Of a stretch of 64,000 bases of DNA, positions 32,323 to 40,300 are shown piece by piece (positions within the stretch are counted from its first letter, which is position 1; the number at the start of each line of letters is the position of its first letter). This DNA is from JBDHWG01 sp039810085 (GTDB lineage Bacteria; Chloroflexota; Anaerolineae; Epilineales; JAHCIE01), in the NCBI GenBank assembly GCA_039810085.1, contig JBDHWG010000026.1:1-64000 (forward strand). Reading direction: 5' to 3'. The notes below the pieces were generated by a model. The model was not told the origin of the DNA. It saw nothing but the letters and a program-made list of their open reading frames with translations, and made no database searches. A program made the translations under genes and the position numbers.

Positions 32323-33843
32323 CTAGCGCTTCTTGAGTGCGCCAGGCGCTGGTGTCTTCTGCCCCGCGTGGCCGATGAAGCCCCCCAGGCCGTACTGCGC
32401 CCACTTCTGGTCCACCAGGGCGCGGATGTCCGCTGACATGGCGATTTCCTCCGGCCACGTCTGGTGCGGGCCGGGGTCGCGCTCTGTCTTCCGCGTCGCG
32501 TCAATCCCCATCTTGCCGCCGAAGTTCTTCTCTAGCGCGGCATGGTCCAAGTCGTCCGTCGGCCCGTCGACGATGACCACGTCGCGCTTCGGGTCGTAGT
32601 TCGCCAGGACTTCAAACGCCACCTGGGACAGGTTGTGGACATCCACGTCCTCGTCCACGACGACGATGGTCTTGGCGAGCATCATCAGCCCCATGCCCCA
32701 CAGCCCATACATCACCTTGCGCGGCTGCCCCGGGTAGCGCTTCTTGATGGAGACGATGACCAGGTTGTGGAACACGCCCTCGGCGGGCATGTTCACGTCC
32801 ACGATCTCGCCCTGGAATAGGCGCATCAGCGGCAGGAACAGCCGCTCCGTGGCCTTGCCCATCCAGTAGTCTTCCATGGGCGGCTTGCCGACGATAGTCG
32901 TCGGGTAGATCGGGCGTTTGCGCCGCGTGATAGCCGTGACGTGCATCACCGGGTAGGTATCGGCCAGGGAATAGTAGCCGGTGTGGTCGCCAAATGGCCC
33001 CTCAGTACGCTGCTCGTTCGGGTCCAGGTAGCCCTCGATGATGATATCAGCGTCGGCCGGGACTTCGAGGGGCTGCGAGACGCAGCGCACCAGCTCGACC
33101 GGCTGGCCGCGCAGGAACCCGGCCAGCATCATCTCGTCGATGTCCGGCGGCAAGGGCGCGGAGCCGGACCAGATGATCGCCGGGTCGCCGCCGAGGGAGA
33201 CGGCGACGGGGATGGTCGGCTTGTGCGTTTCCTGGGCGACGCGCTGGTGCTCCATTCCGCCCTTGTGGCGCTGCCAGTGCATGCCGAGCGTTTTATCGTC
33301 GTACACCTGGAGGCGATACATGCCGACGTTGCGGCGGCCGGTGCGCGGGTCGCGGGAGAAGACCGACGGCAAGGTGATGTACTGCCCGGCGTCATGCGGC
33401 CAGCATTGGAGGATGGGCAGGCTGCGCAGGGAGAAGCCGTCCTGCATAACGACCTCCTGGCACGCGCCTTTGCCGACGATCTTCGGCCCGACCGCGCGGG
33501 CGACGCCTAGCAACTCGGCGCCCTTGCTGGCCTTGTCCATCAGCGTGCGTGGCATCTCCGGCGTGATGAGCTTGCCGACGCGGTCGCCAATCTCATTGAG
33601 GTTCTGGACGCCGAGCGCCCACGCCATGCGCTCCTCGCTGCCGAACATGTTGATGAGGACGGGCATGTCGTGGCCGGCGACGTTCTCGAACAGCAAGGCC
33701 ACGTTCTGGTCGGCCGGGCCTTTGCTGACGCGGTCGGTGATTTCGGTGATTTCGAGGATATTGGAGACGCGGGTCTTGACGCGCTTGAGCTGCCCGCGCT
33801 TTTCGAGGAATTGAACGAATTCGTTCAGGCTGTTATACGCCAT
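32323..33843 (-). CDS. UbiD-family (prenylated-FMN) decarboxylase
   Basis: Protein of 506 residues, the normal UbiD length. Visible are the prFMN/Mn-binding region with GMYRLQVYDDKTLGMHWQRHKGG, the catalytic EGPFGDHTGYY (Glu-Asp/Glu network) and the C-terminal GKMGIDATRKTERD. Family members decarboxylate 4-hydroxy-polyprenylbenzoate or related aromatic acids reversibly. In bacteria without ubiquinone they often belong to menaquinone (futalosine) synthesis or aromatic degradation. No UbiX-type prenyltransferase gene lies nearby to decide. It starts at ATG 33843 after CTGGAGTTATT. Confidence 0.92.
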   Translation of the reverse strand: MAYNSLNEFVQFLEKRGQLKRVKTRVSNILEITEITDRVSKGPADQNVALLFENVAGHDMPVLINMFGSEERMAWALGVQNLNEIGDRVGKLITPEMPRTLMDKASKGAELLGVARAVGPKIVGKGACQEVVMQDGFSLRSLPILQCWPHDAGQYITLPSVFSRDPRTGRRNVGMYRLQVYDDKTLGMHWQRHKGGMEHQRVAQETHKPTIPVAVSLGGDPAIIWSGSAPLPPDIDEMMLAGFLRGQPVELVRCVSQPLEVPADADIIIEGYLDPNEQRTEGPFGDHTGYYSLADTYPVMHVTAITRRKRPIYPTTIVGKPPMEDYWMGKATERLFLPLMRLFQGEIVDVNMPAEGVFHNLVIVSIKKRYPGQPRKVMYGLWGMGLMMLAKTIVVVDEDVDVHNLSQVAFEVLANYDPKRDVVIVDGPTDDLDHAALEKNFGGKMGIDATRKTERDPGPHQTWPEEIAMSADIRALVDQKWAQYGLGGFIGHAGQKTPAPGALKKR

Positions 33844-33932
33844 AATAACTCCAGCTGAGTGAGGAGATTCCCATTAGTTTCGTGCTGTCAGGGGTGAGGT
33901 TCCTTACTTCAACGCGTGACCCAAGAGGAGAT

Positions 33933-33965
33933 TGCCACAGAGGCACAGAGGACACAAAGGGGAGT
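33933..33965. repeat. Half element of the short dispersed repeat
   Basis: TGCCACAGAGGCACAGAGGA followed by CACAAAGGGG resembles one arm of the elements at 10259 and 24853. No facing arm was seen. Confidence 0.35.
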
Positions 33966-33975
33966 AAAGGTTTGG

Positions 33976-34197
33976 TTATTTCCACATGTGCCGGAGCTCG
34001 TCAATCGCTTGATCAAAGCTCTCATCGTCGGCAAGGATACCACGAAGCGCCAGAAACTTATCCAGCGAGGCGAACCGGATTGTCTGGCCTTCCACGATTA
34101 TCTTGACACGATCTCCATCGTGCAAATTGAGATCGGTCATGACGTCGGCAGGTAAAGCGACTGAGTCCTCGTCCATGCTTCTGATAACGACGGCCAT
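33976..34197 (-). CDS. AbrB/SpoVT-like antitoxin, solitary
   Basis: Protein of 73 residues: the beta-barrel DNA-binding unit RSMDEDSVALPADVMTDLNL, then HDGDRVKIIVEG, followed by an acidic helix (DDESFDQAIDELRHMW). ATG 34197 has AAGAGGAGCAGCAT upstream, while the open frame to 34269 adds a low-quality leader. No toxin gene overlaps or follows. The preceding gene on the same strand is the DCC-family gene, 46 bases away. It is either an orphan antitoxin or a small regulator. Confidence 0.7.
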   Translation of the reverse strand: MAVVIRSMDEDSVALPADVMTDLNLHDGDRVKIIVEGQTIRFASLDKFLALRGILADDESFDQAIDELRHMWK

Positions 34198-34243
34198 ATG
34201 CTGCTCCTCTTCTGTGTCCCGCTGTTGCTTAGTGTTGTCTATT

Positions 34244-34681
34244 TTACGCTGTGTCGTCGCGCCCGGCAACCGGGGCGTCGGGCGCCGGGCCGCAGGTGGC
34301 GCCGGGGCGCTGGCAGTAGGGGGTCACACCGGGGAAGTGGCGGCGGTTGCGGGCCACCCAGGCGTACACCGCATCCTCGACAGCGATGACGCCGGGCCAG
34401 AAGTACACGTCCAGCAGCGGGGGCCAGCCGAGCGCGGCGGCCAGGGCCGCGTTGATGGCCGCCGCGCCCCGGTAGCGGCGGCCGGCAGCATCCACGACCC
34501 ACGCCGCGCCTTCGGTATCAGCGACGGTTAGCTTGGCCTCAGCGAGAACGCCTGGCTGCTGGAACGGGACGATGCGTACCCGCCCGTGACGGTCGAGGCG
34601 CTGCACGAGCGCCATGCACAGCGTTCAGAAGTCTCAGCTGCCGTCGAAAATGAGGGTGATGGGTGTCGCCAAGGTCGGCAT
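34244..34681 (-). CDS. DCC-family (DUF393) thiol-disulfide oxidoreductase, candidate double-selenocysteine protein
   Basis: Starting at ATG 34681 (GGAGGCATC upstream), the frame reads MPTLATPITLIFDGS-TGA-DF-TGA-TLCMALVQRLDRHG and then stays open to TAA 34244, 145 residues in all. DCC-family proteins have DGxCxxC here. Both TGA codons (34636-34634, 34627-34625; residues 16 and 19) replace exactly these two cysteines, giving UxxU. The remainder matches the family (RVRIVPFQQPGV, then AAINAALAAALGW). A hairpin with loop CGUGC follows 19 bases after the second TGA. Normal callers would start at Met23 and lose the active site. It is 12 bases downstream of the conserved unknown gene at 34694 and near the photolyase. 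The alternative is a gene broken twice by nonsense mutations. Confidence 0.72.
34597..34613 (-). promoter_or_regulatory. SECIS-like hairpin of the DCC-family gene
   Basis: On the minus strand GGCGCT (34613-34608) pairs with AGCGCC (34602-34597) around the loop CGUGC. The loop G at 34606 is 19 bases after the second TGA and 28 after the first, so one hairpin could in principle serve both. The loop resembles that of the hairpin at 10652-10666. Confidence 0.55.
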
Positions 34682-34693
34682 GATGCCTCCGCC

Positions 34694-35533
34694 TCAATAG
34701 GGGCCGTCGAACGTCGAGATGCGCGCGTCGTGGCCCAGGTGTTTGACCAGCTTGATTGGCTCCAGCGGCTCGCCCAGGATGCCGTCGTGGATGGCCCAAC
34801 TTCGGCCCCGCACTGTCGCCGCGGCGCGGGGCTGGCGGAAGGGCGTCGAGCCGTCGAGGCGCGCGTACAGGTCGCCGCCGGGCTGGAAGCGGTCATTCAG
34901 CTCGCTCATGTACGCCCCGCCGTAGAGGTAGTCGAAGCCCCAGCGCTCCATGAGGATGGCGTTGTGGTAGCCGAGGGGGTAAGCGAAGAAGAACTCGTGC
35001 TCCAGGGCTTGCAGGAAGCGCTCGAAGTGGGGGATGACCTCCTTGAGCACCAGGCCCAGCCCCTTGCGCACCTGGCCGGGGGCCAGGCCGGCGTTCATCG
35101 CCTCGATCTCGGCCGCGATGTTGCGGCGCGCCTTGCCCAGCATCGTCGAGCGCCCCTCGGCGTCGGTGTCCACGTCGAAGCGGGGCGAGTCCGGGTCGTT
35201 GGTCGCCAGGAAGGTCAGCTCGATCTGGCCGTTGGGCGTGTCTCGCGCCTCGCCGTACAGCAGGGGATCGCGATCGTTCAGGCGGCGCCAGATGGACAGC
35301 CAGGCCTCGCCGGTGTGGGGCGAGCCGCCGTGCTTGACGACGCGCTCGCCTTCGGCGTTGAGGAAGGTGTCAGGGTCGATCTGGTAGCGTTCGAGGAAGT
35401 GCCTCGGCAGGAAGCGGCGCACCCACTCGTCACGCTCCGCCTCCGGCAACGCGGTCAGCATCTTCAGCGACCGGGTCGGCCCAACATCTGATCTCTCCAC
35501 CGTTCTCGTCGTCTCAGGCAAATCGTCTAGCAT
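34694..35533 (-). CDS. Conserved-looking protein of unknown function beside the photolyase
   Basis: Protein of 279 residues with no signal peptide or membrane segment. It is acidic and aromatic-rich, with motifs HFLERYQIDPDTFLNAEGE, FFFAYPLGYHNAILMERWGF, and DYLYGGAYMSELNDRFQPGG. I do not recognise the family. ATG 35533 is close to the divergent photolyase start (91 bases apart), and the DCC-family gene begins 12 bases after its stop, so it shares an operon with that candidate selenoprotein and probably a control region with the photolyase. The open frame upstream to 36112 is the shadow of the photolyase gene. Role unknown, with DNA repair or light/redox stress suggested only by location. Confidence 0.7.
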   Translation of the reverse strand: MLDDLPETTRTVERSDVGPTRSLKMLTALPEAERDEWVRRFLPRHFLERYQIDPDTFLNAEGERVVKHGGSPHTGEAWLSIWRRLNDRDPLLYGEARDTPNGQIELTFLATNDPDSPRFDVDTDAEGRSTMLGKARRNIAAEIEAMNAGLAPGQVRKGLGLVLKEVIPHFERFLQALEHEFFFAYPLGYHNAILMERWGFDYLYGGAYMSELNDRFQPGGDLYARLDGSTPFRQPRAAATVRGRSWAIHDGILGEPLEPIKLVKHLGHDARISTFDGPY

Positions 35534-35623
35534 GGGTATCTCGCTTTCCTGGCGGCCGGCTGGAAAGATTGCGCGAGATGAATGGCTCAAGAGGGGCAGA
35601 AAGCCTCCCGGAGAACCGCCGCC

Positions 35624-36991
35624 ATGAGTATGACACTTATCGATTCGCGCCGCGCCCGCCGCCTCAATGTCGCCGAGCGTTCTCCCCACGGCCAGTGCGT
35701 GGTCTACTGGATGAGCCGGGACCAGCGCGCCCAGGACAATCCGGCGCTGCTGTATGCCCAGGAGTGGGCGCTCAAGCTCGACCTGCCACTGCGGGTCGTT
35801 TTCGCCCTGACCCAGACCTTTCCGGGCGCAACCGCCCGGAGCTACGACTTCATGTTGACGGGGCTTGCGGAGGTTGAACAGACTCTCCGCCGGCACAACA
35901 TTCGCTTTCACCTTCTCAACGGCGACCCCGCCGAAGAGGTTCCCCGCGCCGTCCACACTCTCGCAGCCGCCCTCGTCGTGACGGACTTCTCGCCGCTGCG
36001 CATCGGCCGCGCCTGGCGCGATGCCGTCGCGCGCGCCATCAACATTCCCCTCTACGAAGTCGACGCCCACAACATCATTCCCGCCTGGCTTGCCTCGAAT
36101 AAGGAAGAGCACGGCGCGTATACCTTCCGCCCGAAGGTGAAGCGGCTCCTGCCGGAGTACCTCACGGGTCTACCGCCCCTCCAGCCGGACTCCTACGGAG
36201 GGGCTGAAGGCACGACTGACTGGGCTGCCGTGCGCGCCTGGCTGCGCGCCGATGCCTCAGTTGGGCCGGTAGACGGCTTCACGCCCGGTGAGGCCGCCGG
36301 CCGGCTCGCCCTCGACAAGTTCCTGTGCCAGCGCCTTCCCACCTATGCCGAGGATCGCAACAACCCGGTCATTGACGGCCAGTCAGACCTCAGCCCCTAC
36401 TTGCACTTCGGCCAGCTCGCCCCGCAGCGCGCCGCGTGGGAAGTTTCCCGCTGTCGCGACGCCGCGCCGGAGAGCGTCGATGCGTTCCTGGAAGAGCTTA
36501 TCGTCCGCCGCGAGTTATCTGATAACTTCTGTCTCTACCAGCCCACCTACGATAGCGTCGATGGGTTCAAGGACTGGGCAAAAAAGACCCTGGACGACCA
36601 CCGCGCCGACCCGCGCCCGCACCGCTACATGCGGGACGAGCTGGAGTTTGGACGGACAGGCGACCCGGCGTGGAACGCGGCCCAGGCCCAGATGGTGCGC
36701 GGCGGAAAGATGCACAACTACTTGCGCATGTACTGGGGCAAGAAGCTGCTGGAGTGGAGCGCGTCGCCCGAGGAAGCGCTGGACATTGCCATCTGGCTCA
36801 ACGACCGCTACCACCTGGACGGCCGCGACCCCAATGGCTACGTCGGCATCGCCTGGTGCATCGGCGGCGTCCACGACCGTCCGTGGCCGGAGCGCCCGAT
36901 CTTCGGTAAGATTCGCTCTATGAATTACACCGGCCTCACCCGCAAGTTCGACGTGGCCGCCTACATCGCGGCCAACCCGCCGCTGTTGTGA
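35624..36991 (+). CDS. phr: Deoxyribodipyrimidine photolyase, class II type
   Basis: Light-dependent repair enzyme of about 455 residues. The N-terminal photolyase alpha/beta domain (CVVYWMSRDQRAQDNPALLYAQEW) is characteristic of class II. The FAD-binding helical domain contains LSPYLHFGQLAPQRAAWEV, the Trp-rich KMHNYLRMYWGKKLLEWS and the class II end KIRSMNYTGLTRKFDVAAYI. It splits cyclobutane pyrimidine dimers using FADH-. ATG 35624 follows CCCGGAGAACCGCCGCC, and an ATG six bases on is possible. It is divergent from the unknown gene/DCC-family pair. Confidence 0.94.
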   Translation: MSMTLIDSRRARRLNVAERSPHGQCVVYWMSRDQRAQDNPALLYAQEWALKLDLPLRVVFALTQTFPGATARSYDFMLTGLAEVEQTLRRHNIRFHLLNGDPAEEVPRAVHTLAAALVVTDFSPLRIGRAWRDAVARAINIPLYEVDAHNIIPAWLASNKEEHGAYTFRPKVKRLLPEYLTGLPPLQPDSYGGAEGTTDWAAVRAWLRADASVGPVDGFTPGEAAGRLALDKFLCQRLPTYAEDRNNPVIDGQSDLSPYLHFGQLAPQRAAWEVSRCRDAAPESVDAFLEELIVRRELSDNFCLYQPTYDSVDGFKDWAKKTLDDHRADPRPHRYMRDELEFGRTGDPAWNAAQAQMVRGGKMHNYLRMYWGKKLLEWSASPEEALDIAIWLNDRYHLDGRDPNGYVGIAWCIGGVHDRPWPERPIFGKIRSMNYTGLTRKFDVAAYIAANPPLL

Positions 36992-37009
36992 TGTTAAGAC
37001 GGCCAATCT

Positions 37010-37122
37010 GTCGTTGCGAGCGGAGCAAAGCAACCTCCCGCCCTTGCAACAGATGGTCTGAGCGGCTATAGCATGACTGTCACCCGCCGGGAGATTGCTT
37101 CGTCGTGCCTCCTCGCAATGAC
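37010..37122. repeat. Single copy of the REP-like repeat
   Basis: GTCGTTGCGAGCGGAGCAAA at the left end and CTCCTCGCAATGAC at the right end, with GGGAGATTGCTTCGTCGTGC identical to the copy ending at 344. The next 200 bases to the large surface gene show no further gene. Confidence 0.85.
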
Positions 37123-37330
37123 AAGACCTGCAATGACGGCCAGGCGCGGCTCTCCAAGAGGGACCTGCCTGGCCGTTCCATCGTCCTGGATGGCGCGCTT
37201 ATAACGCGCTGCGGCATAACATAGTATAGCACGAAGCGTGTCGTTCCGCAAGGAGGTTATGGTCCGAACTTGGGTTAGCTTCGCGGAAGCGGATGTGGGT
37301 CAGGCTCATGCGACATTCATGAGATACCGC

Positions 37331-40300
37331 CTATCTAGGCCAATTCGGCAGCACTTTGAGCAGCGGGAGGAACAGACTGTAGCTTGAACTGCTCTCAATC
37401 GGGCCCACGGTGACACTCGTCGGCCCGACCATACCCAGGCTTTGCCCCGTCGCGGATACAAGCTCCAGTCTGTAGTACCACACGCCGCTCGGCACGTCAA
37501 CCTCATCCAACGTGTAGGCGGCGCCGCCCGGCGACAACTGAGCCGGGATGAGCGTCGGCCCGACCCCTTCGTACCCGCCTTCTGCCGTGGCGCTGCGTCC
37601 GACGCGGAAGCCGAGTAGCCCTACCTCCGACAGCGTCTCCCAGTGGAGTGTCACCCGACTGCCTGCCAGCGTCGCGTTGAAGGAGCGCATCTGCGCCGCC
37701 GTTGGGTCCCTCGGCTCGAAGTCGTAGGTGGTGATAGTGACATTAGCGGGGGCGGTGGCTTTCGAGCCGCTGGCAGTGTTCATGCCGATCACGAAGGCAT
37801 CGACGTTGGTGGAAAGGGTGGCGCCGACGGGGCCGGCGGCGAACAGCATCTTTCCAGGCGGATCACTAGGGCCTGTCGCGCCCACGCGGATGCCGGCGTT
37901 CGGGAAGGCGAGCAGAACCTGGCTGACGGTGCAGGGCGCCGCTGCTGGACAGACCCCCAGCCCCGGCGACGCCGTCGCGTACCAGACGCCGTTCAGCGCC
38001 GACCACGTCTGCCACGCGCCGGGGGTCACAACGCCATTCTTTGTTGGGTCGTACACGAGGCGTCCCTGCGACGCGAGGTTGGCGTCGGAGAGGTTGTAGT
38101 CGATGTCAAGCTCCAGGGTCGCGGCATTCGCCGGACCCCCCGACTGCGTATACGTGTGGTAGAGGAGCTGCGTGAGTTGGTCGAGGCGCGTTCCCGCGTG
38201 GAGCACGGTCGAAATGGTGGCGCGCCCGGTTGCGTTGGTTGTCAACTGGGCGCTGCCGTAATTGAGCGGCGGTACAGCCGGGCCGGGCACGAAAGCGCCC
38301 GCGCCGCTCGGACTCTCCTGCTGGAAGCTCCAACCTCCCTCAGACGGATCAACAAGGACGTTCACGACCACTGGTGTCGGCGTCTGGGTGGGCGTTGGCT
38401 GACTGGTGGCGGTGAGTGTGGCGGTCGGCGTCGGCGTGATGCTTGGCGTCAGCGTAATCGTCGGGGTCAGTGTCGGCGTTGACGGCGGCGCACCACAGGT
38501 ATTCTGGAAGAGGGCGAGTCCGTTCGACTCCCAGTCTGCCGCTACAACATCCGCTTGCCCGTCGCCGTTCCAATCCCCCGTTGTCGCCCACCACACCTCG
38601 CCCGTGATGGGAGAGGGCGCGGACGGCACGCCAAACCCACCCTGGCCATTGCTAGGGAGCACGATGATGCCGTTCGTTCCCCCGCCCGTGCCCAGGGTAT
38701 TGGTCGCCGAAGTCGTCACCACAAGGTCGAGCGCGCCGTCCCGATTGAGATCCGCTGCGGCCAGGTAGCGCGGGTAGTAGGCGATGGGGATGGGGATGCG
38801 CGGATCGAATGTTCCGTCGCCTCGGCCATACAGAATCGAGACCGTGCCGTCGCCGTTGTCGGCCGTCGCCAGGTCGAGCTTGTCGTCGCCGTTAAAGTCA
38901 CGCAGCAGGAGGTGAACCGGCCGTAGGCCCACCGTGACCGAGCCGAGGGACGTGAACGTTCCGTTGCCGTTGCCCCTGAGGAGCGTAACGCTGCTCCCGG
39001 TATTGAAGCCCACGACCAGGTCGGGTTTGCCGTCGCCGTCCAGGTCGCCGATGGCGACAGCGTATGGCCCCGTGCCGACGACGATCGGGGCGAGGGCGTT
39101 GAACGTTCCGTCGCCGTTGCCCAGCAGGACGCGGAGCGTGTTCGACGTCGAGTTGGGAACGACCAGGTCAAGCTTGCCGTCGCTGTTGAGATCGGCGACG
39201 GCAAGCAAGGCCGCCCCGCCGCCTGTCGTGATGGCGGTGTTGGGCTGGCTGAACGTCCCGTTGCCCTGGCCAAGCAGAATGCTGACCGTCCCCGCGCTGA
39301 GATTGGCGACGGCGAGATCGGGGAACGCGTCGCCGTTGAAATCGCCGACAACTAACGCGCGCGCCCCCGACCCGGTCGCCAGCGCCGAGCCAACCTGGCT
39401 GAACCCACCACTCCCATTGCCGAGATACACCGTCACGTTCCCTGGGATGTAGTTCGCAGCGGCCAGGTCGAGAAGCCCATCGCGGTTGAAGTCGGCGGCG
39501 ACGATGGCGACCGGCCAGGTGCCGCCCGTCACATTGATGAGCGGCAGACCGGCCAGGCCGACGGTGGCGCAGGGCAACGGGGTCGCCGTCGGTGTCGCGG
39601 TGGCTGTGCTGGTCGGTGTAGGCGCTGCTCCAACGAGGACATCGGCCGAAAATTCGGAGGTATACAGGACCGTCGGGTTGGGCGGGATCGTCTGGGCGCT
39701 GGCCGTGGCGGCGATGGCATAGCCAAGCAGCGCCGGCGGTAGACCAGTGGCGGTGAAGCTGGCGTTGCCGCTGCCATCCGTCGTCACGCTGATGGCCCCC
39801 AGGTAGGTCTTGCCTTCGCCGTAGCCCGATGCGTCGGCAATCGGGCTGCTGAAGAACTCGATGCGGAAGCTGGCGTTGGGCGTGCTGTTCAACGTCCCGG
39901 TCACCATCGTCTGGGTCGCGTCAGACGCCGCCAAGGTAAGCACGGGATAATTCTGGAGACGGTTCGCGCCAGAGTCCGTGTCCTGGGGGTCGTTCGGGGT
40001 CACGCCATCGAGGTTAAGATCGATGCCGAGCAGACTGTTGCTGTAGATCGAGTTGCCCAGAATTGCTGCGGTCACGCCCGTATTGCCGACCGCAACGCCG
40101 GTCCCCGTGTTGTCCTGGATACTATTGGACGTGACGCTCATCGAGCGATTCGGCACGACAGGCAGACCGCTGGAATTGAACAGGGTAATACCATTGACCC
40201 AACCGCTGACGTTGTTGTTGCCCAGGCTGATGGCTGGCCCCGCGTTGGATACGCTCGTATCAATCCAGATGCCCGAGGACGCTGGCAGGCCCGCCGCACC

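Noticed and set aside
10633..34636. General reassignment of UGA (for example to Cys or Trp) as explanation for the in-frame TGA codons
   Set aside because: TGA is the normal stop of several intact genes here (tetR, the microprotein 4 gene, the unknown gene at 34694, the 40-codon frame), so only context-dependent recoding fits.
35533..36112. N-terminal extension of the unknown protein gene at 34694
   Set aside because: It lies fully antisense to the photolyase gene, and a good internal start with ribosome site exists at 35533.
37257..37385. 42-codon plus-strand frame beginning ATGGTCCGAACTTGG behind AAGGAGGTT
   Set aside because: The Shine-Dalgarno is only two bases from the ATG, the sequence is not protein-like, and the end overlaps surface protein A antisense.
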